From Rikenellaceae bacterium (lineage in GTDB: Bacteria > Bacteroidota > Bacteroidia > Bacteroidales > Rikenellaceae): a stretch of 64,000 nucleotides of DNA. The stretch lies in contig CABIXK010000003.1 in the NCBI GenBank assembly GCA_902362705.1, positions 86,742-150,741 of the forward strand. The letters run 5' to 3'. The notes below the pieces were generated by a model that searched no databases, had not been told where the DNA came from, and saw only the letters and a list, made by a program, of their open reading frames with translations. Numbering within the stretch: position 1 is the stretch's first letter; each line of letters starts with the position of its first letter. This document shows, one piece after another, positions 37,539 through 45,461 of this stretch. Made by a program: the position numbers and the translations under genes.

Positions 37539-38605
37539 CAACGGGCGGTATAGGTCCACATGCCGGGGAAACGGTCGGCATGCGCGCGGATGAACTGCGT
37601 GCAGGGGTCGGCCTCGGCATCGTCGAAGGGCGAGACGAGGAACTTCTCGCCGAAGCGGTAGACGACCGGGCGGAGCGACGGCTCGCTCTGCTGCGCCTGG
37701 GCGACGGCCCGGCGGGCATTGGCCTCCGAGCTGAAGACGCCCAGCACCGCATAGCGGCGCCCCGACACGAAGGTCCGCACCCCGTCGGGGATCGCGGCGC
37801 GCGAGGCGTCGGCGGCCGAATCGGCAGCGGCGGGAGCGGTCGGTGCGGCCGGAGCCGAAGCGCCCGCAGCATCGGCACTGCCGGCCGGCGGAACGTCCTC
37901 CGCACCCGGCTGCACGGCGGAACCGGCCGAACCAGCCGAACCGGCCGAACCAGCGGCAGCGGCGCCGCCAGCCATCGGGTCGGCCGCAGGATCGACGGCA
38001 GCACCGACCGCCGGATCGACAACGGAATCGGCAACCGACGAATCGGCGCCCGAAGTCCCGGCCTCCGCCTGCGGCGCGACCGCCGAGGCGACGACCCTGC
38101 CGCGCAGCGACTCCTCGCCCATGGTTTTCCACCAGTAGCCCACGAACACGGCCACGAAGAGAATGGCGGCGATGCCCAGCCACAGCACGAAGTCGAAGCG
38201 GCGGCGCGGCGCGGCCAGCTGCACGGGAGCATGACCCTGGGGGTTGAGCTGGGCGTCGAATGCGGGATCGAGGACGAAGCTCTTGTGGCGCAGCTCGCCC
38301 ACCCCCTCGATCGTGAGGCGGTGGTCGCCGCTCACGCGTGCGCGCCACGTATCGTAGATCTCCTGCGCCTTCGCGGCGTCGACCCGGGCCGCCAGCGCGA
38401 TCCGCTCGACGAGCGACACGCCCCCTTCTGCCGAGGCGAAGACCACCGTGCGGCAGGGAGGCACCACACGCCGGCGCGAGAGACGCTGCGCCGCACGACG
38501 CTCCACGCGGAGCGTCCCCACGCCGGGCAGCGTCACCTCGCCCGCACCCGCGAGCAGGTTCCCCACCAGGCGGTTGACCGCATCGACCATTCGACTGTTG
38601 CTCAT
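37538..38605 (-). CDS. HU-CCDC81 and SPOR domain membrane protein
   Basis: A 355-residue protein from the ATG at 38605 (MSNSRMVDAVNRLVG). Residues 1-125 resemble the two HU-CCDC81 domains typical of Bacteroidota (EVTLPGVGTLRVERR; HRLTIEGVGELRHKS). One membrane helix follows at about 138-160 (FVLWLGIAAILFVAVFVGYWW). Then a periplasmic Ala/Asp/Ser-rich linker with a GSA tandem repeat (plus-strand 37920-37957) leads to a C-terminal SPOR domain (RRYAVLGVFSSEANARRAV). SPOR domains bind denuded septal peptidoglycan; the cytoplasmic HU-like part may bind DNA or protein, so it could link nucleoid and division site (inference). Confidence 0.87.
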   Translation of the reverse strand: MSNSRMVDAVNRLVGNLLAGAGEVTLPGVGTLRVERRAAQRLSRRRVVPPCRTVVFASAEGGVSLVERIALAARVDAAKAQEIYDTWRARVSGDHRLTIEGVGELRHKSFVLDPAFDAQLNPQGHAPVQLAAPRRRFDFVLWLGIAAILFVAVFVGYWWKTMGEESLRGRVVASAVAPQAEAGTSGADSSVADSVVDPAVGAAVDPAADPMAGGAAAAGSAGSAGSAGSAVQPGAEDVPPAGSADAAGASAPAAPTAPAAADSAADASRAAIPDGVRTFVSGRRYAVLGVFSSEANARRAVAQAQQSEPSLRPVVYRFGEKFLVSPFDDAEADPCTQFIRAHADRFPGMWTYTAR

Positions 38606-38609
38606 ATCG

Positions 38610-39425
38610 TTAGTTTTTAGCTGTGCGGGCACGCAGGATCATCCACACGCCCAGCACGATGAAGGGAATGCTCAACCACTGGCCCATGTCGAGCGCCCAG
38701 CCCACCTCGAAAGCCTCCTGCTCGGTCTTGATGAACTCGATGAAGAAGCGGGTGAGGAACGTGCCGATCAAGCCCACTCCGAAGAGCATCCCCGGACGCC
38801 GACGCGCAAGATCCTTGCCGTAATAGAGCCAGCAGAGCACGGCGAAAGAGGCCAGGTAGCACAATGCCTCGTAGATCTGCGTGGGGTGGACGGCCGCCGG
38901 GGCGAACTCGTGGACCCACTTGGCCGAGCGCACGAACTCGAAGCCCCAAGGCAGGTCGGTCGGCGTGCCGAAGACCTCCGAATTGAAGAGGTTGCCCAGG
39001 CGCACCAGCGCACCGCCGATCCCCACGGGGATCATGATGCGGTCGAGCGACCAGATGTAGGGCAGGCGGTTCTTGCGCGAGAAGAGCCACAGGCCGATGA
39101 GCAGCCCGATGGCTGCGCCGTGGCTCGCCAGGCCGCCGTCGCGGATGCCCGTGAGGATGGTCCACGGCTCGCGCAGGTACTCCGCGGGGTCGTAGAAGAG
39201 GCAGTGTCCCAGCCGGGCGCCGATGAAGGTGGCCAGCGTACCGTAGAGAAAGATCGAATCGGAGATCTTGGGCGAGAGCCCTTCGCGGCGGCAGAAATCG
39301 TCGAAGAACTTCATGCCGATGAGAATCGCCAGGGCCCACATCACCCCGTAATAGCGGATGTCGAGCGACCCGAGCTCGACGAGCACAGGGTCGAAATTCC
39401 AGACGACGGACAAGAGATCGGTCAT
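38610..39425 (-). CDS. lgt: Prolipoprotein diacylglyceryl transferase
   Basis: A 271-residue inner-membrane enzyme that adds diacylglycerol to the lipobox cysteine of prolipoproteins. About seven helices are seen, with YYGVMWALAILIGM, the loop GARLGHCLFYDP, the signature GGLASHGAAIG, and RLGNLFNSEVFGTPTDLPWGF containing the catalytic-site Arg/Asn/Glu. HPTQIYEALCYL follows. Four bases separate it from the HU/SPOR gene. It would process the several lipoproteins encoded here. Confidence 0.96.
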   Translation of the reverse strand: MTDLLSVVWNFDPVLVELGSLDIRYYGVMWALAILIGMKFFDDFCRREGLSPKISDSIFLYGTLATFIGARLGHCLFYDPAEYLREPWTILTGIRDGGLASHGAAIGLLIGLWLFSRKNRLPYIWSLDRIMIPVGIGGALVRLGNLFNSEVFGTPTDLPWGFEFVRSAKWVHEFAPAAVHPTQIYEALCYLASFAVLCWLYYGKDLARRRPGMLFGVGLIGTFLTRFFIEFIKTEQEAFEVGWALDMGQWLSIPFIVLGVWMILRARTAKN

Positions 39426-39520
39426 TGGTTGCTTTGCGTTTTAACGGTTGCGGGGCGCGCACCCTCGGCGATGCGCGAAGGCCCAAGAGGGGCTTCGTGA
39501 CGCGCCGGATGCGCACGCGC

Positions 39521-40585
39521 CTATCTGATCTGCTCCAGGGGGACCTTCTTGAGGGTGAAGGAGAAGGTGCTGCCCACGCCGGGCTCGCTGCGCACCGAGA
39601 TGCGCTCGCCGTGCGCCTCGACGATGTGCTTGACGATCGCCAGACCGAGGCCCGTGCCGCCCTGCTCGCGCGAGCGGCCCTTGTCGGTGCGGTAGAAGCG
39701 CTCGAAGATGCGCGGCAGGTCCTCCTTGCCGATGCCCTGGCCGTTGTCCTCGACCTCAACCAGGATACGATCGAGCATGTCGCGGAAGCGGATGCGCGTC
39801 ATGCCCCCCTCGCGGCCGTAGCGGATCGAGTTGATGACCAGATTGACGAACACCTGGCCGATGTAGTGTTTGTCTGCCTGCACCCAGAAAGGCGAGGGAA
39901 GATTCTCGGCCCCCTTGACCGAAAGGACGATACCCTTGCGGTCGGCCTCGATCTCGGCCTGCTCGGCGATCTCCTTGGCCAGAGCCACGATGTCGAAGCG
40001 CTCCATGTCGAGGCGGTTCATGCTGCTCTCGAGCTTCGAGATCGTGTCGAGGTCGTTGACGATGTTGATCAGGCGGTCGATGCTCTTCTCGGCGCGCTCC
40101 AGATACTTGCGGTTGATGAGCTCGTCCTCCAGGCCGCCGTCGAGCAGCGTGGAGATGTAGCCCTGGATGTTGAAGATGGGGGTCTTCAGCTCGTGGGCCA
40201 CGTTGCCCAGATACTGCTTGCGGAACTGCTCGGCCTGCTTCAGGCGGGCGATCTCGCGGTCGTTGGTATCGGCCCACGCCGTGAGCTCCTCGCCGATGTT
40301 CTCCACGCGCTTGTCGCGCAGCTCGGAGAGCACCTCCTTGGTGTGGACGTCGCGCGAGAGGACGATCGAGTAGATCGGCTTGAGCTTGTAGGCCACGTAT
40401 TTGCGGATGATGAAGAGTGCCACGCCCGAGATCACGCCGAACGTACCGCACACGGCCGTCACGACGGCGATCCAGCGCAGCTCGACCCCGCGGGCCCGGA
40501 GCGCGAAGAGAATCGCGGCGACGATCGTCGCCGCCAGCAGGGCGATCAGGAGCGAGGCTCCCTCCTTGGTCTTGATGCGTATCAT
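39521..40585 (-). CDS. Orphan sensor histidine kinase
   Basis: A 354-residue membrane kinase with two adjacent helices (about residues 12-30 and 38-60) and almost no periplasmic sensor. A cytoplasmic linker, the HisKA domain with H-box NVAHELKTPIFNIQG, and the HATPase domain follow: N box VNLVINSIRYG, G1 DNGQGIG, F box IFERFYRTDKGRS, G2 GGTGLGLAIVKHI. It is PhoR/RprX-like, but no response regulator is adjacent. It lies three bases after ribE. The short sensor suggests it reads membrane or internal signals or a partner protein. Confidence 0.92.
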   Translation of the reverse strand: MIRIKTKEGASLLIALLAATIVAAILFALRARGVELRWIAVVTAVCGTFGVISGVALFIIRKYVAYKLKPIYSIVLSRDVHTKEVLSELRDKRVENIGEELTAWADTNDREIARLKQAEQFRKQYLGNVAHELKTPIFNIQGYISTLLDGGLEDELINRKYLERAEKSIDRLINIVNDLDTISKLESSMNRLDMERFDIVALAKEIAEQAEIEADRKGIVLSVKGAENLPSPFWVQADKHYIGQVFVNLVINSIRYGREGGMTRIRFRDMLDRILVEVEDNGQGIGKEDLPRIFERFYRTDKGRSREQGGTGLGLAIVKHIVEAHGERISVRSEPGVGSTFSFTLKKVPLEQIR

Positions 40586-40588
40586 GGC

Positions 40589-41185
40589 CTATTTCGTATA
40601 TTGCTGCATGAGGCGGGCGATGTACTTGCCCACGATGTCGAATTCGAGGTTGACCGTCGACCCCACGTCGATGCGACAGAAGTTGGTGTGCTCGTAGGTG
40701 TAGGGGATGATCGCCACGCGGAACGACCGCTCGGTGGGATCGCACACCGTCAGGCTCACGCCGTTGACGGCCACCGAGCCCTTCTCCACGGTGCACATGC
40801 CCCCGCCGCGGGGTTCGTATTCGAAGGTGTAGTACCAGCTCCCATCGGCATCCTCGCGCGCCGTGCAGCGGGCCGTCTGGTCGACGTGGCCCTGCACGAT
40901 GTGGCCGTCGAGCAGCGCGTCGGGCTTCATCGACCGCTCGAGGTTGACCCAATCGCCCACCCGCAGCAGCCCGAGGTTGCTGCGGTCGAGCGTCTCCTTC
41001 ATCGCCGTGACGGTGTAGGTGTCGCCCTCGATACGGGTGACGGTCAGACAGACGCCGTTGTGCGCCACACTCTGGTCGATCTTCAGCTCCGACGCGAAAT
41101 CGGCGCGGAGGGTGAAATCCTTGTTCTGACGGTCCTCACGGATCGAGACCACCTCGCCCATGCGTTCCACGATGCCTGAAAACAT
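40589..41185 (-). CDS. ribE: Riboflavin synthase, alpha subunit
   Basis: A 198-residue trimeric riboflavin synthase that dismutates two 6,7-dimethyl-8-ribityllumazine to riboflavin. It starts MFSGIVERMGEVVSI, the diagnostic MFTGIV-type opening. It contains two lumazine-binding repeats: SVAHNGVCLTV with MKETLDRSNLG in the first, and VQGHVDQTARC plus GSVAVNGVSLTV in the second. No FMN riboswitch is seen. It sits between the S24 regulator and the kinase with 3-6-base gaps. Confidence 0.96.
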   Translation of the reverse strand: MFSGIVERMGEVVSIREDRQNKDFTLRADFASELKIDQSVAHNGVCLTVTRIEGDTYTVTAMKETLDRSNLGLLRVGDWVNLERSMKPDALLDGHIVQGHVDQTARCTAREDADGSWYYTFEYEPRGGGMCTVEKGSVAVNGVSLTVCDPTERSFRVAIIPYTYEHTNFCRIDVGSTVNLEFDIVGKYIARLMQQYTK

Positions 41186-41191
41186 ATGCTG

Positions 41192-41821
41192 CTAACTGTT
41201 GATTATCAATATTCCCTTCACTTTGTACAAGGCCTTTATCTCGCTGGCGGGCAGCAGGATGTCGTCGAACTTGCGGCGGTCTCCCGCCACCAGTCGCAGC
41301 TTGCCCTCCTCGTCGGCCGTGCGTACTATTCGCAAAGTTACAATTTTTTGTGTGATAATCACATATTCCGACCCGGGAATTATCGATTCGGGGTCGGTAG
41401 CCTTGAGCAGGACCACCGATCCGGCCGGGATGCGGTCGCCCATGGCGTGCCCCTCGTAACGCATCGCCAGGTCGCAGTCGCCCACGGGCTGGGCCATGAA
41501 GGAGACGTTGCTCTCCAGCTCGCCGAGCCGGGCGATCGACTGCTCGACGTCGACATTATAATAGGGGATCTGCACCCCGCGCAGGCTGCTGTCGCAGAAC
41601 ATCTGCCCCTCGCCGGTCAGCAGCCACAGCTTGTCGATCTGGGGGAACTTCGCCACGACACGCTCGGCCACGTCGAGCGAGATACCGTTGTTGCCCCGTT
41701 TGATCTGATAGAGATTCTCGCCCCGTGCCAGGCCGATGTATCGTGCAAAATAGTTGGTCGACATATTCGCCCACTTGATCACCGCCTCCACACGCTGCCA
41801 ATTATTCTGCTTTTCGCGCAT
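41192..41821 (-). CDS. HTH plus S24-fold repressor-like regulator with degenerate protease site
   Basis: A 209-residue protein from the ATG at 41821 (MREKQNNWQRVEAVI); longer reads run back into the tRNA-Arg region. Residues about 5-70 form a helix-turn-helix (STNYFARYIGLARGENLYQIKRG, ISLDVAERVVAKFP). Residues about 110-205 resemble the LexA/CI S24 domain. At the usual GDSM nucleophile position the sequence is GHAM (Ala126), and no lysine matches the general base (VTLRIV), so self-cleavage is unlikely. Similar proteins occur widely in Bacteroidales chromosomes. It heads a unit with ribE and the kinase and is divergent from tRNA-Arg. Confidence 0.85.
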   Translation of the reverse strand: MREKQNNWQRVEAVIKWANMSTNYFARYIGLARGENLYQIKRGNNGISLDVAERVVAKFPQIDKLWLLTGEGQMFCDSSLRGVQIPYYNVDVEQSIARLGELESNVSFMAQPVGDCDLAMRYEGHAMGDRIPAGSVVLLKATDPESIIPGSEYVIITQKIVTLRIVRTADEEGKLRLVAGDRRKFDDILLPASEIKALYKVKGILIINS

Positions 41822-41848
41822 TTTTTTGGTTCGATTAAATTTTTTTTG

Positions 41849-41856
41849 CATCTTTG
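41849..41856 (+). promoter_or_regulatory. Probable -7 box CATCTTTG for tRNA-Arg
   Basis: CATCTTTG differs from TAnnTTTG at the first position; it sits seven bases before the mature tRNA 5' end in an AT-rich stretch. Confidence 0.45.
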
Positions 41857-41863
41857 CACTCCC

Positions 41864-41935
41864 GGTCCCGTAGTTCAATGGATAGAATTTAAGATTCCGG
41901 TTCTTACGATATGGGTTCGAATCCCGTCGGGATCA
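41864..41935 (+). tRNA. tRNA-Arg (CCG)
   Basis: Acceptor GGTCCCG/CGGGATC with one G-T pair; D stem GTTC/GAAT; anticodon stem TAAGA/TCTTA around TTCCGGT, giving anticodon CCG; T arm ATGGG-TTCGAAT-CCCGT. CCA is not encoded (discriminator A followed by CAG). A terminator follows within six bases. Confidence 0.94.
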
Positions 41936-41940
41936 CAGCG

Positions 41941-41975
41941 ACACAAGTGCGGCAGCAGCTGCGCTTGTGTTTTTT
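41941..41975 (+). terminator. Terminator after tRNA-Arg
   Basis: ACACAAGTGC pairs with GCGCTTGTGT (one G-T pair), followed by six T. Confidence 0.88.
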
Positions 41976-42039
41976 CATATCCGTCCCTCTCGCCCGGCGC
42001 ATCCGTCGCCGCAGGCCGCAGAGTGCCATATCGGGAGTA

Positions 42040-42120
42040 AAGATAGCAACAAATTCTTTTCGCTCAAACAAAAATATTCTATTTGGTCTGCAAAATATTG
42101 TATTCGGTCGTACAATATGA
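42040..42120. other. AT-rich island with operator-like palindrome
   Basis: About 80 bases far lower in GC than the surroundings, lying between the tRNA-Arg terminator and the terminator of the barrel gene. It contains ATATTGTA (42095-42102) and TACAATAT (42111-42118), an 8-bp inverted repeat with an 8-base gap. No gene is visible. Confidence 0.45.
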
Positions 42121-42157
42121 TCCTGCACCTGCAGCTTAGCGATCCCGCACCCCGACG

Positions 42158-42186
42158 AAGAAGGCCCGGCGCATGCCGGGCCCTTC
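42158..42186 (-). terminator. Hairpin after the sigma-linked barrel gene
   Basis: GGCCCGGC/GCCGGGCC stem with a four-base loop, 20 bases after the stop at 42206 on the minus strand; weak T content. Confidence 0.55.
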
Positions 42187-42205
42187 GCCTTTCGGGAGCT
42201 GAATA

Positions 42206-43630
42206 TCAGAACGAAAATCGCACGCCCAGGCGCAGCGTGAAGGTCGTCGGGCGGTCCGTGCGCGACGTGCGCAGCGTCGTCTCGTCGAGGTACCACGCCG
42301 CCTCGGGCTCGAAGTAGAGCCCCACGGCGCCGCCCAGGCGGCACTGGGCGCCAGCCACGGCCGCAAGCGACCACTGCACGCCCGGCTCGTCGACCTTGCG
42401 CCCGCCGAAGCGGGCGGCGACGCACTTCTCGACCTGTCCGCCCGCACCTATATATAATGAGAGGGGGCCGCGCTCGAAAAACTGCCAGTTCAGGCGCAGC
42501 GGCACCCCCACGAAGTGGAGCCGCTGGTCGATCGCCGTGCCGCGCCCGGCGACCGTCACGTCGGAGCGCAGCAGCGTGTAGTTGACGCCCGTCTCGAGCG
42601 ACAGCCCGTAGGCGAAGCCGCGCCGGAAGGCGACGCCCGCACTCACGGGCTGGCGGTGGCGGTAGTCGTGGGCCTCGAGCGGCAGCGAGAGGTCGCGCAC
42701 CACGTGCGTCACCACGTCGCCCGGCGCATGGACCAGCGTCGACGAGACGATCGGACCCGCCGAGGGGGCGTCGGCGAACACCTCGCGCAGGGCCCCGCCT
42801 CCCCCGCTGCCGGGCATGCCCGCGGCATGGAAGGCGAACGACGTGCGGCGCTCCGCACGGACCGACGACCGCGGCGCCGCACTACGGCTCCGATCGCTGC
42901 GGTCATTGCGGCCGCTCCGGTCGCCGCGCACCGCCGGACGGGCAGGGGCGTCGGGCGTATCGAAGGTGTCGGGGGCGTCCGTCGCAACGGCGGGCGCAGC
43001 CTCGCGCGAGGGGTTCGCGTCGGCCCCGGCGTCCGGCTCCCGAAGCGGCTCTTCGCGCCCGGACAGAAGCGTCTCTTCATGCCCGACCCGGAGGGCCCCT
43101 TCGTGCCCGGCCGCGACGGTGCCGGCATGCTCCGGCGCGCGCTTCGCGGCCAGGAGCGCGGGGGCCTGCTCACGGGCGGCATGCGACCGCCCGGCGGCAA
43201 ATTCCGCCCCGGCTAAATCGGCCGCCCTGCGCTGCGGGACGAGCGCCCCGGCTATCCGTTCAGCCATCTGCCCGGCCGCAGCCTCCGCTCCGTCGTCCTC
43301 GCCGGCAGGCGCATCGGCGGCCGACGCCCCGCCCGGGAGCTCCGCCACCATCGACCCCGCCGCAGGCAGCGCATCGGGCAGGCGGTCGCCTGCGCGCCAC
43401 AGATAGCCTCCGCCGGCCAGAGTCAGCAGCAGGGCCGCCGCCATCGACATCCAGCGCCGCAACGGGCCGCCCGGCACGAGCCTCCGCCGGCCCGCGACGG
43501 CCCCCTGCGGGGCTTCCGCTTCGGCCAGCGCCCGCTCCAGGCGCTCCCAGCCTCCGGCAGAGGGCTTCGCTTCGGCATCGCGCAACGCCGCGCGCACGGC
43601 GTCGATCCAGTCGTCTTGATTCGGTTTCAT
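42206..43630 (-). CDS. Sigma-factor-linked membrane protein with C-terminal barrel-like domain
   Basis: A 474-residue protein in three parts. Residues 1-55 are a soluble segment (MKPNQDDWIDAVRAALRDAE, SAGGWERLERAL), followed by one helix at about 60-77 (MSMAAALLLTLAGGGYLW). Residues about 80-290 are low-complexity and Ala/Glu/Arg-rich, including GDRSGRNDRSDRSRSA. Residues about 300-474 are beta-rich, with the alternating strands of small outer-membrane barrels (GFAYGLSLETGVNYTLL, LSLYIGAGGQVEKCVAARFGG, final FTLRLGVRFSF). It overlaps the sigma-factor stop by four bases. Such pairs in Bacteroidota suggest that the cytoplasmic part holds the sigma factor (inference), making one chain of anti-sigma segment, spanner and barrel. 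Confidence 0.8.
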   Translation of the reverse strand: MKPNQDDWIDAVRAALRDAEAKPSAGGWERLERALAEAEAPQGAVAGRRRLVPGGPLRRWMSMAAALLLTLAGGGYLWRAGDRLPDALPAAGSMVAELPGGASAADAPAGEDDGAEAAAGQMAERIAGALVPQRRAADLAGAEFAAGRSHAAREQAPALLAAKRAPEHAGTVAAGHEGALRVGHEETLLSGREEPLREPDAGADANPSREAAPAVATDAPDTFDTPDAPARPAVRGDRSGRNDRSDRSRSAAPRSSVRAERRTSFAFHAAGMPGSGGGGALREVFADAPSAGPIVSSTLVHAPGDVVTHVVRDLSLPLEAHDYRHRQPVSAGVAFRRGFAYGLSLETGVNYTLLRSDVTVAGRGTAIDQRLHFVGVPLRLNWQFFERGPLSLYIGAGGQVEKCVAARFGGRKVDEPGVQWSLAAVAGAQCRLGGAVGLYFEPEAAWYLDETTLRTSRTDRPTTFTLRLGVRFSF

Positions 43631-44187
43631 GGTTCCTGACTTTGAAGATAGGCCCTCACGCGGGAGGCGAGCAGCGCCCGGGCACGGGCGAGCTGCGACG
43701 AGGAGCTCTTTTCGTTGATCCCCAGCATGCGGGCGATCTCGCGGTGCGAGTGCCCCTCGATGCAGAAGAGGTTGAATACGGTGCGGTACCCTTCGGGCAG
43801 CTCGCCCACCATGCGCAGCAGCACCTCGTGCGACAGCCCGGCCACCGCCCCGGCGTCGAGCGCCTCCTCGACGAGCGGCAGGCGACCCTCGTCGAGAGCG
43901 ACCGTAGGCCGGCGGTTGCGGCTCCGCAGCCGCTCGATGGCCAGGTTGACCGTCGAGCGCTCCAACCACGCCCGGAGCGACCCCGGGCCGCGGTAGCGGA
44001 AGCGGTCGAAAGCGCCGTAGAGCTTCAGAAAGGCGTCGTGGAGCAGATCCTCGGCCGCCGCGCGGTCGCCCGCATAGCGCAGGCACACGGCCAGCAGCCG
44101 GCCGGCGTAGCGGTCGTACAGCTCGCGACGGGCCGCCGCCTCCCCGCGGCGGCACCCCTCGGCCAATCTCTCTTCGGTAAACTCCAT
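43627..44187 (-). CDS. ECF-type RNA polymerase sigma factor
   Basis: A 186-residue sigma-70 family factor starting MEFTEERLAEGCRRGEAAARRELYDRYAG. Region 2 includes VCLRYAGDRAAAEDLLHDAFLKLYGAFDRFRY (core binding and -10 recognition). Region 4 includes LPEGYRTVFNLFCIEGHSHREIARML and NEKSSSSQLARARALL (helix-turn-helix). It is translationally coupled (ATGA) to the membrane/barrel protein, its likely regulator. The upstream 540 bases hold a direct repeat and no gene. No clear -7 box was found. Confidence 0.92.
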   Translation of the reverse strand: MEFTEERLAEGCRRGEAAARRELYDRYAGRLLAVCLRYAGDRAAAEDLLHDAFLKLYGAFDRFRYRGPGSLRAWLERSTVNLAIERLRSRNRRPTVALDEGRLPLVEEALDAGAVAGLSHEVLLRMVGELPEGYRTVFNLFCIEGHSHREIARMLGINEKSSSSQLARARALLASRVRAYLQSQEP

Positions 44188-44383
44188 GCGCAAGTATCGG
44201 ATAAACGACCGCCGGAGCGGAAGACTGCACTGCCCGGCCGGCTTTTTTCGCCGGCGGCGCAGCGGCGCGCCCCGGCCGGTGCAAAAATAGGAGAAATCCG
44301 CAGATCGGCCACCATCGCGGCCCACTTTTCGCACCCTACGCATCGCCGGACGTCGCAAAGCAGCAGCAAGGCGGCCGCAGCAT

Positions 44384-44522
44384 CGCCGAAAAGCGGCCGG
44401 CAGCGGCACCGCCCCGGCGCAAGGCAACAGCCGGGCGCGCCCGAACAGCCCCGCAACGCCCCCGCAGCTCCGCCGAAAAGCGGCCGGCAGCGGCACCGCC
44501 CCGGCGCAAGGCAACAGCCGGG
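44384..44522. repeat. 52-bp perfect direct repeat upstream of the sigma factor
   Basis: Two identical 52-base copies at 44384-44435 and 44471-44522 (begin CGCCGAAAAGCGGCCGGCAG, end CAACAGCCGGG), 35 bases apart, with weaker similarity continuing after each. They lie in the 44188-44640 intergenic stretch, which is otherwise GC-rich, C-biased and without a supportable gene. Confidence 0.85.
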
Positions 44523-44652
44523 CTGCAACCGAACGCACCCGCAGCACCCGCGCAATACCCCGCAGCGGCGCCGAAGCACCCTCGTCCGAACCCCTTGCGC
44601 GGGAAAAATCGCCCGGCGGAGCATTTTTTTTGCAAAAAACAAGTACTTTGTT

Positions 44653-44683
44653 TTGCATAGTATAAAAAAGCGTATTATATTTG
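44653..44683 (+). promoter_or_regulatory. Promoter of the PspC/PadR/head-GIN operon
   Basis: TTG at 44653-44655, 20 bases, then TATATTTG at 44676-44683, in an abrupt AT-rich island; leader about 45 nt. Confidence 0.75.
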
Positions 44684-44733
44684 CAGTACGAAAATAATAC
44701 AACACCGCACAATAACAGCCAACACCTACCTCC

Positions 44734-45246
44734 ATGAAAGAGACCCTCAACGTAAACGTCGGCTCGATGGCCTTCACGATCGACGACGACGCCTATCGGA
44801 TGCTGAAGAGCTACCTCGACGACATCCGCGACCGGCTCCCGGCCGACGATGCGGAGACGATGGACGACATCGAGCGCCGCATCGCCGAGATCTTCCGCGA
44901 GCGCATCCCCTCGCCCATGCTGGTGGTCGGCGCCGACACCGTGCGCGAGGCGATCGCCCGCATGGGCCGCCCCGAGGAGTTCGGCGAACGACGCACCGAC
45001 GCGGCCGGCACCACCGACGCCGAGCCGGGCGAGCGCCACCTGCGCCGCTCGCGCACCGACCGCTCGATCGCCGGCATCTGCGGCGGCATCGCCGAGTTCT
45101 TCGGCACCGACCCCACGCCGGTGCGCCTGGTCACCCTGCTGCTGATCCTCTTCGGAGGCCTCTCGATCTGGATCTACGTGGTCCTCTGGCTGGTGATCCC
45201 CGAAGCCCCGGCCCCCCGATTCGACATTCACGCTAAAAAACGATAA
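44734..45246 (+). CDS. PspC domain-containing protein
   Basis: A 170-residue protein starting MKETLNVNVGSMAFTIDDDAYRML. Residues 1-90 are a soluble domain shared with the larger PspC protein at 46744 (DxxAYxxLxxYL, IERRIAEIF). Residues about 103-165 are a PspC domain (RSRTDRSIAGICGGIAEFFG, then LVTLLLILFGGLSIWIYVVLWLVIPE as one helix). PspC proteins sense or respond to envelope stress at the inner membrane. First gene of a six-gene operon. Confidence 0.9.
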   Translation: MKETLNVNVGSMAFTIDDDAYRMLKSYLDDIRDRLPADDAETMDDIERRIAEIFRERIPSPMLVVGADTVREAIARMGRPEEFGERRTDAAGTTDAEPGERHLRRSRTDRSIAGICGGIAEFFGTDPTPVRLVTLLLILFGGLSIWIYVVLWLVIPEAPAPRFDIHAKKR

Positions 45247-45250
45247 CCGC

Positions 45251-45457
45251 ATGGCAACCGACAACAAACGCCTCGTCCGCACGAGCAACGGCATGATCGC
45301 CGGCGTGTGCGGCGGCATAGCCGAATATTTCGGCCTCGACACATCGCTCGTCCGCATCGCAACGCTCATCCTGATCCTGGCCGGAGGTCTCTCCCTGTGG
45401 GTCTACATCATCCTCTGGCTGATCATCCCCAAGGCCCCCAAACGATTAAAGAACTGA
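45251..45457 (+). CDS. Small PspC domain protein
   Basis: A 68-residue protein that is a PspC domain alone: RTSNGMIAGVCGGIAEYFGLDTSLVRIATLILILAGGLSLWVYIILWLIIPK. One membrane helix and a basic C-terminus (KAPKRLKN). It closely resembles the PspC part of the preceding gene, suggesting local duplication. Four bases separate it from each neighbour. Confidence 0.9.
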   Translation: MATDNKRLVRTSNGMIAGVCGGIAEYFGLDTSLVRIATLILILAGGLSLWVYIILWLIIPKAPKRLKN

Positions 45458-45461
45458 CACC

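Noticed and set aside
41192..41935. Prophage at tRNA-Arg with a CI-like repressor
   Set aside because: No integrase, structural gene or duplicated tRNA end is present; the regulator is in an operon with ribE and looks chromosomal.
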